From Haloarchaeobius iranensis (GTDB lineage Archaea; Halobacteriota; Halobacteria; Halobacteriales; Natrialbaceae), in NCBI RefSeq assembly GCF_900103505.1, contig NZ_FNIA01000008.1, positions 66,489 to 130,488 of the forward strand: 64,000 bases of DNA. Reading direction: 5' to 3'. Position numbers and translations under genes: made by a program. A model generated the notes under the pieces. It made no database searches and was not told where the DNA came from. It saw nothing but the letters and a program-made list of their open reading frames with translations. Each line of letters starts with the position of its first letter. The stretch's first letter is position 1. Of the stretch, positions 1 through 7,654 are shown piece by piece.

Positions 1-338
1 TCTTCGGCGGCGAGGACGAGCAGTTCTTCGAGGAGGACGACGACGAGGTCGGCTCCATCTTCGGTGACGAGAGCGGCGGCATCTTCAGCGGTAGTGACGA
101 CGCCGAAGCCGACGAGGACGATAGCGGGATGTTCGGCTCCAGCGTCGAGGACGCCACAGGGGAAGACGACGGGGTGTTCGACGACACCGACGGGGACGAG
201 GACAGCGTCTTCGGTGCCTCGGACGACGGGGACGACGGAGAGGACAGCGTCTTCGGCGGCGAGGACGACGGGGACGACGGAGAGGACAGCGTCTTCGGCG
301 GCGAGGACGAGGAAGGCGGCACCGGTGATGCAGAATGA
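1..338 (+). CDS. C-terminal acidic tail of an upstream protein, probably a PilB/TadA-type secretion ATPase (5'-truncated)
   Basis: The frame is open from base 3 and encodes about 111 residues made almost entirely of Asp, Glu, Gly and Ser, with recurring DSVFGG-type units. No catalytic motif lies inside the window, so the function is inferred from context. The stop overlaps the start of the PilC-like gene by ATGA, and in haloarchaea the gene immediately upstream of such a PilC is normally the type II/IV secretion ATPase that powers pilus assembly from the cytoplasmic side. The low-complexity tail would be a disordered extension beyond the ATPase core. The ATPase identity is inference; that this is a translated 3' end is well supported by frame, composition and coupling. 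Confidence 0.7.
   Translation, partial: FGGEDEQFFEEDDDEVGSIFGDESGGIFSGSDDAEADEDDSGMFGSSVEDATGEDDGVFDDTDGDEDSVFGASDDGDDGEDSVFGGEDDGDDGEDSVFGGEDEEGGTGDAE
195..308 (+). repeat. In-frame 42-bp tandem repeat encoding acidic DSVFGG units
   Basis: Bases 231-272 and 273-308 are near-identical copies of a 42-bp (14-codon) unit; the second lacks the last codons. A diverged 36-bp copy precedes them at 195-230. The encoded unit is Asp/Glu-rich around a conserved D-S-V-F-G core. Because the unit length is a multiple of three, copy number can change without breaking the frame. Confidence 0.85.
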
Positions 339-2383
339 GCCTCCAGACGCGGACCGACGCCGGTGAGAGCAGCGGGTTCGACGCGTCCACCGACTCGCTC
401 GGTGACATGTTCTACCCGCTGTACGAGCGGCTGTTCGACGAGAACTCCGACTTCGTCGCCGACGTGGAGACGAAGCTCGCGCAGGCGCGGATGGCAGACA
501 CCGTCGAGATGTACCTCTCCCGCTCGCTGGGCATCGGCGTGCTCTCGGGCGGTGCGTTGTGGGCTCTCGGGACCGTCATCGGCTACCTGCTGTTCATGAC
601 GGGCATCGTGCCGACGGACAACATCCTCGGCGCGACGATACCGAATCAGGCGCTCGTCGACCTGGTCAACGCGGTCAAGGTGCCTGCACTGGTCGTCGTG
701 ACCGGCCTGTTCCTCGGGTCCATCGGGTTCGCGATGGGCTTCGGTGCGCTCGTCGCGGTCCCGTACTCGCGTGCCTCGGCGCGCAAGCGCGAGATCAACA
801 TGCTCCTGACGGACGCGGTGTCGTTCATGTACGCGCTGTCCGTCGGCGGCCTGAACCAGCTCGAGATCCTGGAGGCGATGGCGAAGGCAGAGGACACCTA
901 CGGCGAGGTGGCGAAGGAGTTCCAGTCCATCGTCCAGGAGACCGAGTACTTCGACACGGACTACCGGACGGCGATCCGCAATCAGGCGATGGAGACCCCG
1001 AGCGACGAGGTCGCGCAGTTCCTCACGGACATGCTCTCCATCGTCAACTCCGGCGGAGACATGGAGAACTTCCTGAAGGACAAGAAGGACAAGCACATGC
1101 GGACCGCCAAGCAGCAACAGGAGATGACCCTGGAGACGCTGGAGCTGTTCGGCGAGATGTACATGACGCTGTCACTGTTCCCGCTGTTGCTCATCATCAT
1201 CCTGGTCATCATGCGGATGCTGGGCGAGGCGGACGCGATGATGCTGTACGCGACGGTGTACGGACTCATTCCGATGACCGGTGCCGGCTTCCTCGTGCTC
1301 GTCTCGACGGTCAAGCAGGACGAGCCCGGCGACGGCTACCTCAACCCAGCGGACGCCGACGACCGGCTGTCCGTCCAGAAGGGGTCGGGGCTGCTGAACC
1401 TCGGTCTCGTCGAGGAGTACACGGGCGAGTTCTCGATGTTCGACCGCATCAAGAACAAGGAGGGGACCTACGAGACGATGCAGGTGCTCAAGGCACCGCA
1501 CCTCTTCTTCCGGGACAACCCGCTGTACACGCTGGCCCTGACGGTGCCGCTGGTGCTCGTGATCACGGTCGTCGCGATGGTGTCGGGTGCGGTCCCGACG
1601 TCCTGGGACGGGATGATCGACCAGCCGGTCTGGGGCACGTTCATGTACGTCTACATGCCGACGTACATCGTCGTCTTGCCGCTCGCGGTGTTCCGCGAGT
1701 GGAACGTCCGGTCGCGTAGCGTCATCACGAACAGCATCTCCGACAACCTACGGAAGCTGTCGAGCGCGAACGACACCGGCCAGACGCTGCTGGAGTCGCT
1801 CCGGACGGTCTCCGAGACGACGAGCGGGAAGATGGCGACGGAGTTCGAGACGATGCACGCGAAGGTCAACTACGGGATGAGCCTGAAACACGCGCTCGTC
1901 GAGTTCAACAACAAGTACCACATCCCGCGCATGGCGCGGACGGTCAAGCTCATCTCGAAGGCACAGGAGGCCTCCAGTCAGATTACGGACGTGCTGACCA
2001 CCGCGGCACAGGCGTCGGAGAACCAGGACGACATCGAGCGCGAGCGCAAGTCCCGCACCCGGATGCAGGTGGTCATCATCCTGATGACGTACCTGACGCT
2101 GCTCGCGGTCATGGCCATCCTGAAGACGCAGTTCCTCGACGTCCTGACCGGGCTGAACGACGCCAGCGGCGGCGGGGGCGGCGGGGCTTCCGGAGGCCCC
2201 AGCCTCGGCGGTGCGGTGAACACCGGCCGGCTCTCGCTGCTGTTCTTCCACGCGGTGACGATGCAGGCGCTCCTGTCCGGGCTCATCGCGGGCTACATCC
2301 GCGATGCCGACATCATGAGCGGGATGAAGTTCGTCCTCGTGCTGATGACCATCGCACTCGTCGTGTGGGCGGCGGTGGCATGA
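335..2383 (+). CDS. pilC: PilC/TadC-like type II secretion system F-domain membrane protein
   Basis: This is the polytopic membrane platform of a type IV pilus-like or secretion machine, on which a PilB-type ATPase acts. The 682 residues contain two T2SSF-like cytoplasmic helical domains (roughly 155-295 and 465-600), each followed by a hydrophobic helix pair. There are further membrane segments near residues 65-92, 115-141 and 390-440, and a Gly-rich linker near 610-625. This double-domain form is usual for haloarchaeal PilC and related to archaellar FlaJ/ArlJ. The start is fixed by the ATGA overlap with the upstream frame, and the stop overlaps the next gene in the same way, so the genes are probably translationally coupled. 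Which pilus it builds cannot be told from sequence. Confidence 0.93.
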   Translation: MSLQTRTDAGESSGFDASTDSLGDMFYPLYERLFDENSDFVADVETKLAQARMADTVEMYLSRSLGIGVLSGGALWALGTVIGYLLFMTGIVPTDNILGATIPNQALVDLVNAVKVPALVVVTGLFLGSIGFAMGFGALVAVPYSRASARKREINMLLTDAVSFMYALSVGGLNQLEILEAMAKAEDTYGEVAKEFQSIVQETEYFDTDYRTAIRNQAMETPSDEVAQFLTDMLSIVNSGGDMENFLKDKKDKHMRTAKQQQEMTLETLELFGEMYMTLSLFPLLLIIILVIMRMLGEADAMMLYATVYGLIPMTGAGFLVLVSTVKQDEPGDGYLNPADADDRLSVQKGSGLLNLGLVEEYTGEFSMFDRIKNKEGTYETMQVLKAPHLFFRDNPLYTLALTVPLVLVITVVAMVSGAVPTSWDGMIDQPVWGTFMYVYMPTYIVVLPLAVFREWNVRSRSVITNSISDNLRKLSSANDTGQTLLESLRTVSETTSGKMATEFETMHAKVNYGMSLKHALVEFNNKYHIPRMARTVKLISKAQEASSQITDVLTTAAQASENQDDIERERKSRTRMQVVIILMTYLTLLAVMAILKTQFLDVLTGLNDASGGGGGGASGGPSLGGAVNTGRLSLLFFHAVTMQALLSGLIAGYIRDADIMSGMKFVLVLMTIALVVWAAVA

Positions 2384-2925
2384 GAACGATGAAGACGACG
2401 GGAAATACCATGCAGCGCGACTCGGACCGAGCGCAGACCACGCAGGACTTCGCGGTGGGAATCAGCGTCTTCCTGCTGACGGTCGGGTTCACCTTCGGCT
2501 TCCTGCCGACGCTGTTGAGTCCGTTCGGGTCGCCGGTCGGGGACGACATCACGGCCAAGTCCGACCGCGTCGCCGGGACGATGATCAACGATTTCGCCGT
2601 CGACGGCGAGCCGCGGACGCTGAACGCGACCGAACTCGATGCATGGCTCAATACAGACATCGATGGAGACGGGACGGCACTCCGAAACGACGAAGACGAT
2701 CTTCGGGAGTACTTCGGGTTGCGTGCGTCCGCAGATATCAATGTCACAGTGATGAACGTCCAGGAGGGCGGTAACAGGCCTGTGCTCCAGCCACCGACGC
2801 TCACGCGGATGACGGCAGGCGACGACTACCGCTCACAGACACCGGCCGCGTCGACGACGAGGGTCGTCCTCGTCTCGGGTGGCCACTGCGACGTCCAGTG
2901 CGTGCTGGTGGTCCGAGTGTGGTGA
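2380..2925 (+). CDS. Pilin-like protein 1 of the pilus operon (DUF7287-like)
   Basis: A 181-residue protein with a short charged N-terminus, the motif D-R-A-Q (residues 16-19), then one hydrophobic helix and a long polar domain. In haloarchaeal prepilins the PibD peptidase cuts after the small residue of R-[AG]-[QV]; Asp would then be at mature +5, where classical pilins carry Glu. Two cysteines (C-D-V-Q-C) lie just before the C-terminal strand, which ends V-L-V-V-R-V-W. I chose the ATG at 2380 because it forms an ATGA overlap with pilC; an in-frame GTG at 2365 and an ATG at 2410 are alternatives. The family name is from memory; a minor or major pilin role is inference. Confidence 0.8.
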   Translation: MRTMKTTGNTMQRDSDRAQTTQDFAVGISVFLLTVGFTFGFLPTLLSPFGSPVGDDITAKSDRVAGTMINDFAVDGEPRTLNATELDAWLNTDIDGDGTALRNDEDDLREYFGLRASADINVTVMNVQEGGNRPVLQPPTLTRMTAGDDYRSQTPAASTTRVVLVSGGHCDVQCVLVVRVW

Positions 2926-2929
2926 TACG

Positions 2930-3571
2930 ATGAACGACGACAGGTCACAGGCGTACACGTTGGAAGGGTTCATCGGGTCGATACTGCTACTGACGGCCAT
3001 CCTCTTCGCGTTCCAGTCGGTCGTCATCCTCCCCACGACGTCGGGATCGGTGAGTCTCGACATCCAGGAACAACTCCGGACGTCCGCGAACGACGTCATG
3101 ATAATCAGCGGGGACGACGGTGGGCTCTCCTGTCAGGTGCGGTACTGGAACGAATCGTCGGAGCCGTACTTCGCGGAGGGACAGTCGAAGGACCGCGGGT
3201 ACGGCGTGAACCCACCGCCGAACGTCACCACGTGTGACGCCGACGGGACGCAGTTCGGCGCGATGCTGAACGAGACGTTCGGCGAACAGGAGCAGGAGTA
3301 CAACATCATCGTCTCCTACCGGAACAACAGTTCCACGGAGGCGGTGACGATGGTCAGCCGTGGCTCGCCCAACGCGCCGGCGGTCTCGACGACCTACACG
3401 GTTACGCTGTACGACGACCAGCGCATTCTCGGTGATTGCGGTGGTGCACAGTGTCCGACGCTCCCAGCCGCGTACGCCGACAGCAACGTCTACTTCCCGA
3501 TTCCAGAGGCAGACGAGTTCGAGGATAGCCCGATCTACAACGTCGTCGTCGTCCGGGTGGTCATATGGTAG
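2930..3571 (+). CDS. Pilin-like protein 2 of the pilus operon (DUF7288-like)
   Basis: A 213-residue protein beginning M-N-D-D-R-S-Q, followed at once by a hydrophobic helix containing T-L-E-G-F, which resembles the Glu-containing N-terminus of type IV pilins. The rest is a predicted extracytoplasmic domain with four cysteines (two in a G-D-C-G-G-A-Q-C segment) and at least four N-x-S/T sequons. The C-terminus, V-V-V-V-R-V-V-I-W, matches the style of the preceding protein. The start at 2930 lies 4 nt after the upstream stop and puts the R-S-Q motif close to the N-terminus; an upstream in-frame ATG at 2879 would add 17 unlikely residues. Function beyond pilin-like is unknown. Confidence 0.8.
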   Translation: MNDDRSQAYTLEGFIGSILLLTAILFAFQSVVILPTTSGSVSLDIQEQLRTSANDVMIISGDDGGLSCQVRYWNESSEPYFAEGQSKDRGYGVNPPPNVTTCDADGTQFGAMLNETFGEQEQEYNIIVSYRNNSSTEAVTMVSRGSPNAPAVSTTYTVTLYDDQRILGDCGGAQCPTLPAAYADSNVYFPIPEADEFEDSPIYNVVVVRVVIW

Positions 3572-4584
3572 GCATCGACGACGACCCCTCGCGCGGACAG
3601 ATCGTTCTCGTGGGAGCGCTCGCCATCGCGTTCATCGTGCTCGGCATCGTCGTCGTGTTCAACACGAGTCTGTACGCCGAGAACGTCGACTCGACAGGGA
3701 CCGTCTCCTCGGTGAACCAGGCCGAACAGGTGCGACACGCCGGCGGTGACAGCGTCGCCGGCGTCGCATACCGGGTGAACCAGGGAGAGTTTGATTCGAA
3801 CAGTACTGTTGCTGCCGCAGTAAATAGGAACACGAGTAACTTCAGCGCCGTCTGGCAGTCGCTCTACGCACAGTCCCAGCCGTCCGCCGTAAACGCCTCG
3901 CTCGACGGGTCGAACTCGGAGTACGGTGTCCGGGTGTTCCAGTCAACGGACGACGACTTCCGGGCCCGCGCGGACGCTGGGCAGGAGAACTGGAACTTGA
4001 CGCCGTCGGGTGCGTCCCCGACATACTCCGACGTCGGGGAGTTCGACGTGACGCTGGACCGGGGTTCGCTCGACACGACACGGACTGGCGCCTTCCATCT
4101 CGCCGCACTCGGTGGCGATGGCACGGGCAACGAGGCCTGGCGTGTCGTCTGGTTCGTCAACGATTCGTCGAGACTGGACGTCTACGTCGCATCGGGGTCC
4201 GACCCGACAGCACCCAGCGGTTGGGAGAACCAGACGGGCTCCCAGGTCTGCAACGACGTTAGCGTCGGCACGGATATCGAGGTCGACATGGTGAACGGCT
4301 CCATCGACGGGACGTCCTGCTCGTTCGAGTTCACCGACGACCTCTCGTACGTCCCCGGCGAGAACGGCTACGCGGTGCAGTTCGTTAACGGCGACAACGC
4401 GACCGGTCAGTACGACGCACATCTGAGCCAGACGGCGTTCACCATCGGTTCGCCCGTCACGGGTGGTCCAGCACCGTACTACAGCCACATCGTCTGGGAA
4501 GCGAGTGTCGTCGTCGAGTACGACTCGCCGACCGCATCGTACACGCGTACAGTCACAGTCCCCGTCTACAACAGCACACGATGA
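3565..4584 (+). CDS. Pilin-like protein 3, large glycosylatable subunit (DUF7261-like)
   Basis: At 339 residues this is the largest of the five pilin-like proteins. S-R-G-Q (residues 9-12) directly precedes a hydrophobic helix, the haloarchaeal prepilin-type arrangement. The long polar region is very rich in N-x-S/T sequons (about ten) and contains exactly two cysteines (V-C-N-D and S-C-S-F), consistent with an extracellular, glycosylated, disulfide-bonded domain. The start overlaps the preceding stop by 7 nt, and the stop overlaps the next start by ATGA. The local GC is slightly lower around 3785-3840. The precise role is unknown; its size suggests a tip or adhesive subunit, which is speculation. 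Confidence 0.8.
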   Translation: MVGIDDDPSRGQIVLVGALAIAFIVLGIVVVFNTSLYAENVDSTGTVSSVNQAEQVRHAGGDSVAGVAYRVNQGEFDSNSTVAAAVNRNTSNFSAVWQSLYAQSQPSAVNASLDGSNSEYGVRVFQSTDDDFRARADAGQENWNLTPSGASPTYSDVGEFDVTLDRGSLDTTRTGAFHLAALGGDGTGNEAWRVVWFVNDSSRLDVYVASGSDPTAPSGWENQTGSQVCNDVSVGTDIEVDMVNGSIDGTSCSFEFTDDLSYVPGENGYAVQFVNGDNATGQYDAHLSQTAFTIGSPVTGGPAPYYSHIVWEASVVVEYDSPTASYTRTVTVPVYNSTR

Positions 4585-5117
4585 TACGACAACCGACCGA
4601 CGACCGTGGTGTCTCCATCGCACTGACGCACGTCCTGACTATCGGCATCACGACGATCCTCGTCGCAGGCCTGCTCCTCGGTGCGAGTGGCCTGCTCGAG
4701 GAGCGCAAGACCGGAGCCGCACAGACCGAGCTCCGGACGCTGGGGAACCGGATGGCCGAGGACGTCGCGAACGTCGGCCACGAAGCCGACGGTACGAGCG
4801 GGACCATCGTCCTGCAGACCAACCACCCCGCACAGGTGTCGGGGTCCGGGTACAGCGTCTCACTGTACGGGACGTCCGCTCCGGAGTGCGGAACGTACGA
4901 GAGCGATTCGGACGTCGCCTGTCTCGTCATGGAATCGCCACAGGCCAACGTGCAGATCATCGTCCCGTTCCGGAGCACGACGCCCATCACGGAGAGCAGT
5001 GTCAGCGGCGGTGACTTCTTCGTCGTCTACGACGGCTCGACGATCAGCATCAGCGGGCAGCGGTCGCCCGCAGTGGCCCCGCCGTCGGTCCCGCAGGTCT
5101 CGGAGGTGGGCGGATGA
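4581..5117 (+). CDS. Pilin-like protein 4 (DUF7266-like)
   Basis: 178 residues. The N-terminus has D-D-R-G-V-S (residues 7-12) followed by a helix A-L-T-H-V-L-T-I-G-I, very close to the D-R-G-V-S-P-V-I-G signature of haloarchaeal type IV pilins, where PibD cuts after the Gly. Two cysteines (P-E-C-G and V-A-C-L) flank an acidic loop. The start is defined by ATGA overlap with the upstream gene, and the stop overlaps the next start. Of the five, this one looks most like a conventional pilin. Role inferred from motif and operon. Confidence 0.82.
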   Translation: MIRQPTDDRGVSIALTHVLTIGITTILVAGLLLGASGLLEERKTGAAQTELRTLGNRMAEDVANVGHEADGTSGTIVLQTNHPAQVSGSGYSVSLYGTSAPECGTYESDSDVACLVMESPQANVQIIVPFRSTTPITESSVSGGDFFVVYDGSTISISGQRSPAVAPPSVPQVSEVGG

Positions 5118-5860
5118 ACGTTCGCGACGACCGCTCGGTGAGCGACGTGCTCGCGTTCGTCCTCGTCTTCTCCATCATCATCACGTCGGTCGGACTCGTC
5201 TACAGCATCGGGTTCAGCAGCCTGAACGACTTCCAGGAGTCCGAACAGAAGACCAACGCCGCCCGCGCGTTCGACGCGTTCTCGTCGGTGTTCGACGACG
5301 TGGAGGAGGGCCGCGCTGTCGCCCGCAACGGGGAACTCAGGCTCAGCGGTGGCACCATCGAGGTGAGTCGGGAGAGCGAGTTCGACATCAGGGTGGAGAA
5401 CTCGACCGGAGACCCCATCTGGAGCGGGACCAACACCACGGGCTCGCTCCTGTACACGGTCGACGGCACCACCATCGGCTACGAGAACGGCGGCGCGTTC
5501 CGCCAGGACGGCGACGCCTCGGCGATGATCAACGAGCCCTCCTTCCTCTGCGATGGCGACCGCGCGGTCGTCTCGCTGGTCGTGCTCAGAGCCGACGACG
5601 TCACCGCCCAGAGCGGTGACGGGAACGTCCAGATCAAGGCCCGCGCCAACCGGTCCACGGTGCTGTACAGCGCACAGCGGGGTAGCGCGAACGCCGAGAG
5701 CGTCAACCTCTCGGTCACGGACAGCGAGTTCGGGGACGCCTGGGGACGCTACCTCGAGGACAACGGCTGGAGCTACGACTCCGGCGAGTACAGCTGTTCG
5801 GCCGACGTCGTCGTCATCAGAGTGACGGTCATCAACGTCGAGATTCCAGCCCCACGGTGA
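5114..5860 (+). CDS. Pilin-like protein 5 (DUF7289-like), last gene of the pilus operon
   Basis: 248 residues starting M-N-V-R-D-D-R-S-V-S, then a single hydrophobic helix and a polar domain with two cysteines (F-L-C-D-G and Y-S-C-S-A). The C-terminal region contains D-V-V-V-I-R-V-T-V, similar to the terminal strands of pilin-like proteins 1 and 2. The start is set by an ATGA overlap. It is the last gene before tRNA-Arg. The R-S-V motif at residues 7-9 fits a very short prepilin leader. Family assignment is from memory; function inferred from context. Confidence 0.8.
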   Translation: MNVRDDRSVSDVLAFVLVFSIIITSVGLVYSIGFSSLNDFQESEQKTNAARAFDAFSSVFDDVEEGRAVARNGELRLSGGTIEVSRESEFDIRVENSTGDPIWSGTNTTGSLLYTVDGTTIGYENGGAFRQDGDASAMINEPSFLCDGDRAVVSLVVLRADDVTAQSGDGNVQIKARANRSTVLYSAQRGSANAESVNLSVTDSEFGDAWGRYLEDNGWSYDSGEYSCSADVVVIRVTVINVEIPAPR

Positions 5861-5889
5861 CGCCCTCCCCCGCTCTCGAATCGCGGGAG

Positions 5890-5895
5890 TTAAAA
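5890..5895 (+). promoter_or_regulatory. TATA-like element of tRNA-Arg
   Basis: TTAAAA lies 27-32 nt upstream of the mature tRNA 5' end, the expected spacing for an archaeal TATA box. A short inverted repeat (CCCGC/GCGGG) lies immediately before it, at the end of the pilus operon, and may help terminate that transcript. Confidence 0.5.
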
Positions 5896-5921
5896 GGGAC
5901 TGTCCTCTTACCAGTAGGTAC

Positions 5922-5996
5922 GGGCGCTTAGCTCAGCCTGGACAGAGTACTTGGCTTCGGACCAAGCTGCCGCGGGTTCAAATCCTGCAGCGCCCA
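5922..5996 (+). tRNA. tRNA-Arg (anticodon UCG)
   Basis: A complete 75-nt cloverleaf. The acceptor stem GGGCGCT (5922-5928) pairs with AGCGCCC (5989-5995), followed by discriminator A. The anticodon stem CTTGG/CCAAG encloses loop CTTCGGA, giving anticodon TCG (5957-5959), which reads CGA arginine codons. The T-arm GCGGG/CCTGC has one G-U pair and a TTCAAAT loop. There is no intron, and CCA is not encoded. Confidence 0.97.
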
Positions 5997-6172
5997 TGCG
6001 AAAACTACTCGTTCCGTTGCAAAACCAGAATACTCGTTAGAGGGATCTGGACGCCTGTTTTTGAGAGGATTCGAGTTCTTCGATAGTGGCCCGAAATCGG
6101 GTCTCAAGCTGTTTCAAACGCACCCCCTCGCAGTCGAGCGGTTCTCTCTGCAAAACGGGGGTGTCGCCCAGG

Positions 6173-6322
6173 AGCGCAGACAACCTCGGCATCACCGCCG
6201 ACGAGTTGCGCTACCTGGAACAGGCGAAGCCGGAGCCGACCACCTCGCGGGAGTTCCGCTGTGACGAGTGCGGCGTGCGCTGCACGAAGTGGTGGGTGTT
6301 GGCCTTAGCTACTGAAAGATGA
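6173..6322 (+). pseudogene. Possible C-terminal remnant with a CxxCxxxC cluster
   Basis: The interval 5997-6326 between tRNA-Arg and the next gene has no convincing intact gene. Within it, one frame from about 6173 reads like real haloarchaeal coding sequence (ITADELRYLEQAKPEP, then C-D-E-C-G-V-R-C) and stops at 6322. The residues upstream in the same frame (6086-6172) are low quality and no start is convincing, so I read it as the tail of a decayed zinc-knuckle protein. I do not recognise the family. Confidence 0.3.
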
Positions 6323-6326
6323 GCAG

Positions 6327-7001
6327 TCAGGTATATGCTGAATCATCGACTGTATCTTCGCCGTATTCGTCCCGAGACCCCTGTCGTAGCTGTTCTGCCT
6401 CAACGAACTCGTCGAGTAATGCTTTCTCTTCTGCTGATTCAAATACATGATAGTCAGTGGAGAGTGAACTAGATGTCATACCAATGGAAATACCGACGAG
6501 CGAGTTATCGTTAATCTGGCGTCGATTGTTCTCAGCTCTATTTATTTCGTCCCACAGACTGAACTCACCGACCACTTCTGGCGGAGAGAGATGGGCCTCA
6601 AGTGCATAACTATCAATTCTGTTTCTGTCTTCGATCGTTATCGTATGTGCTTCAATAAGTTGTTCGTGCCATCGATCAGTATCGACACCAGTGCCGCCAG
6701 GAAGGACACCGTAATGAATACTTCCGCCAGTTGTTGTTAAAATATTCATCGGGGCTCTAGCTGGTGGTATCTCTCCGTACTTTCTATCGAGAACAGTCCC
6801 GCCATCGTATGTGAGTTCGATACTAAATTCACGCTCATACTCTCTAGATTGGTTGACTAGCCGAACAAACGCCAAGGAAATATCTCTATCAAGATCTGGT
6901 CTGCCCGAAAGACAGCCCGTTCCAGTGCCAATAGTTGTAGTACCCAAAATACCAAATAGACGTCGTCGAGAAACTTGTTTGACACTTGATCCAGAGACCA
7001 T
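6327..7001 (-). CDS. Orphan Tat lipoprotein of unknown function, AT-rich
   Basis: 224 residues. The N-terminus has S-R-R-R-L-F-G, a twin-arginine motif, then a hydrophobic stretch and a lipobox-like G-T-G-C, so it is predicted to be exported by Tat and lipid-anchored outside the membrane. I recognise no domain in the rest. Base composition is visibly AT-richer than every neighbour, with AT-ending codons common, which suggests recent acquisition. A TATA-like TTTAATTAA lies 22-30 nt upstream of the ATG, supporting this start and a leaderless message. It sits just downstream of tRNA-Arg in a disturbed region. Confidence 0.75.
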   Translation of the reverse strand: MVSGSSVKQVSRRRLFGILGTTTIGTGTGCLSGRPDLDRDISLAFVRLVNQSREYEREFSIELTYDGGTVLDRKYGEIPPARAPMNILTTTGGSIHYGVLPGGTGVDTDRWHEQLIEAHTITIEDRNRIDSYALEAHLSPPEVVGEFSLWDEINRAENNRRQINDNSLVGISIGMTSSSLSTDYHVFESAEEKALLDEFVEAEQLRQGSRDEYGEDTVDDSAYT

Positions 7002-7022
7002 GATACTATATCTAATATCTGA

Positions 7023-7031
7023 TTTAATTAA
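7023..7031 (-). promoter_or_regulatory. TATA-like promoter of the AT-rich lipoprotein gene
   Basis: On the minus strand the AT-rich block contains TTAATTAAA, 22-30 nt upstream of the ATG at 7001. This matches a leaderless haloarchaeal promoter. Confidence 0.5.
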
Positions 7032-7130
7032 CTTTTTCTAGTCTGGTGTTTTACTGCCGCACCCCAGTACTGACCTTCCAGTCCTTCGCCTCACTGCTCG
7101 CCCACTCGCCGGAGCCGCTTTCGTCGCGGC

Positions 7131-7337
7131 TCACGGTTCCTCACCACCGCCGGTGACAGCGTCGGTCATCTGGTCATGGTCAGCGGGCTGGCCGAGGTCC
7201 CCCTTCGCCTCTCGAAGCCACTGTCTCTCTTGGTCGGGCGCGGAAGCGTCGGGGAGATCTTCGGCTTCGTGCTCCATCTCGTCGATGAGTGCCTGGAACT
7301 CCGCCTCGGGGGCGACGGCCGTCTCGTCTTCCGCCAC
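7131..7337 (-). CDS. Small acidic hypothetical protein, possibly a 3' remnant
   Basis: 68 residues from a GTG, acidic and probably helical (EAEFQALIDEMEHEAEDLP), ending G-G-G-E-E-P. Composition is haloarchaeal-like, but no family is recognised. The frame stays open upstream of the GTG into poorly conserved sequence, and a neighbouring frame there (minus strand, about 7350-7450) looks more protein-like. This could therefore be the surviving 3' end of a frameshifted longer gene rather than an intact small gene. Confidence 0.35.
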   Translation of the reverse strand: MAEDETAVAPEAEFQALIDEMEHEAEDLPDASAPDQERQWLREAKGDLGQPADHDQMTDAVTGGGEEP

Positions 7338-7654
7338 CGCCAGCAGTAGCGTGGAGACGTTCGCCGGGGTCGACGTTGCACGCGAGCCTGGCGCGCCCGA
7401 CCCCGACGAAGCGGGCCGTCGGGCGTTCGAACGGCCACGAATGGACCAGGTCGAGAACTGAGGATGCAGTTCTGGAGGACCGGAACGCGATGTCGCGACT
7501 GCGGTGCTGGCTGAGGTGGCTCGAGGGGCGGCCGCGGTTCTCCGGGTAGCTGGCCGCGTCGGAGTACTACGTGGTCACGGCTCACCAGTCGGGGGCGTGC
7601 CGAAAGCAGGTATGTCCGCTCGTTCCCTCGGGTCATCGCCGCGCAGTCGGGAGG
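7338..7654 (-). other. Gene-free stretch with decayed coding character
   Basis: No intact gene is seen in these 317 bases. On the minus strand one frame reads plausible protein (WPFERPTARFVGVGRARLAC and neighbours), while the downstream small acidic ORF continues in another frame. This is consistent with a frameshifted pseudogene that I cannot assign to a family. Confidence 0.3.
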
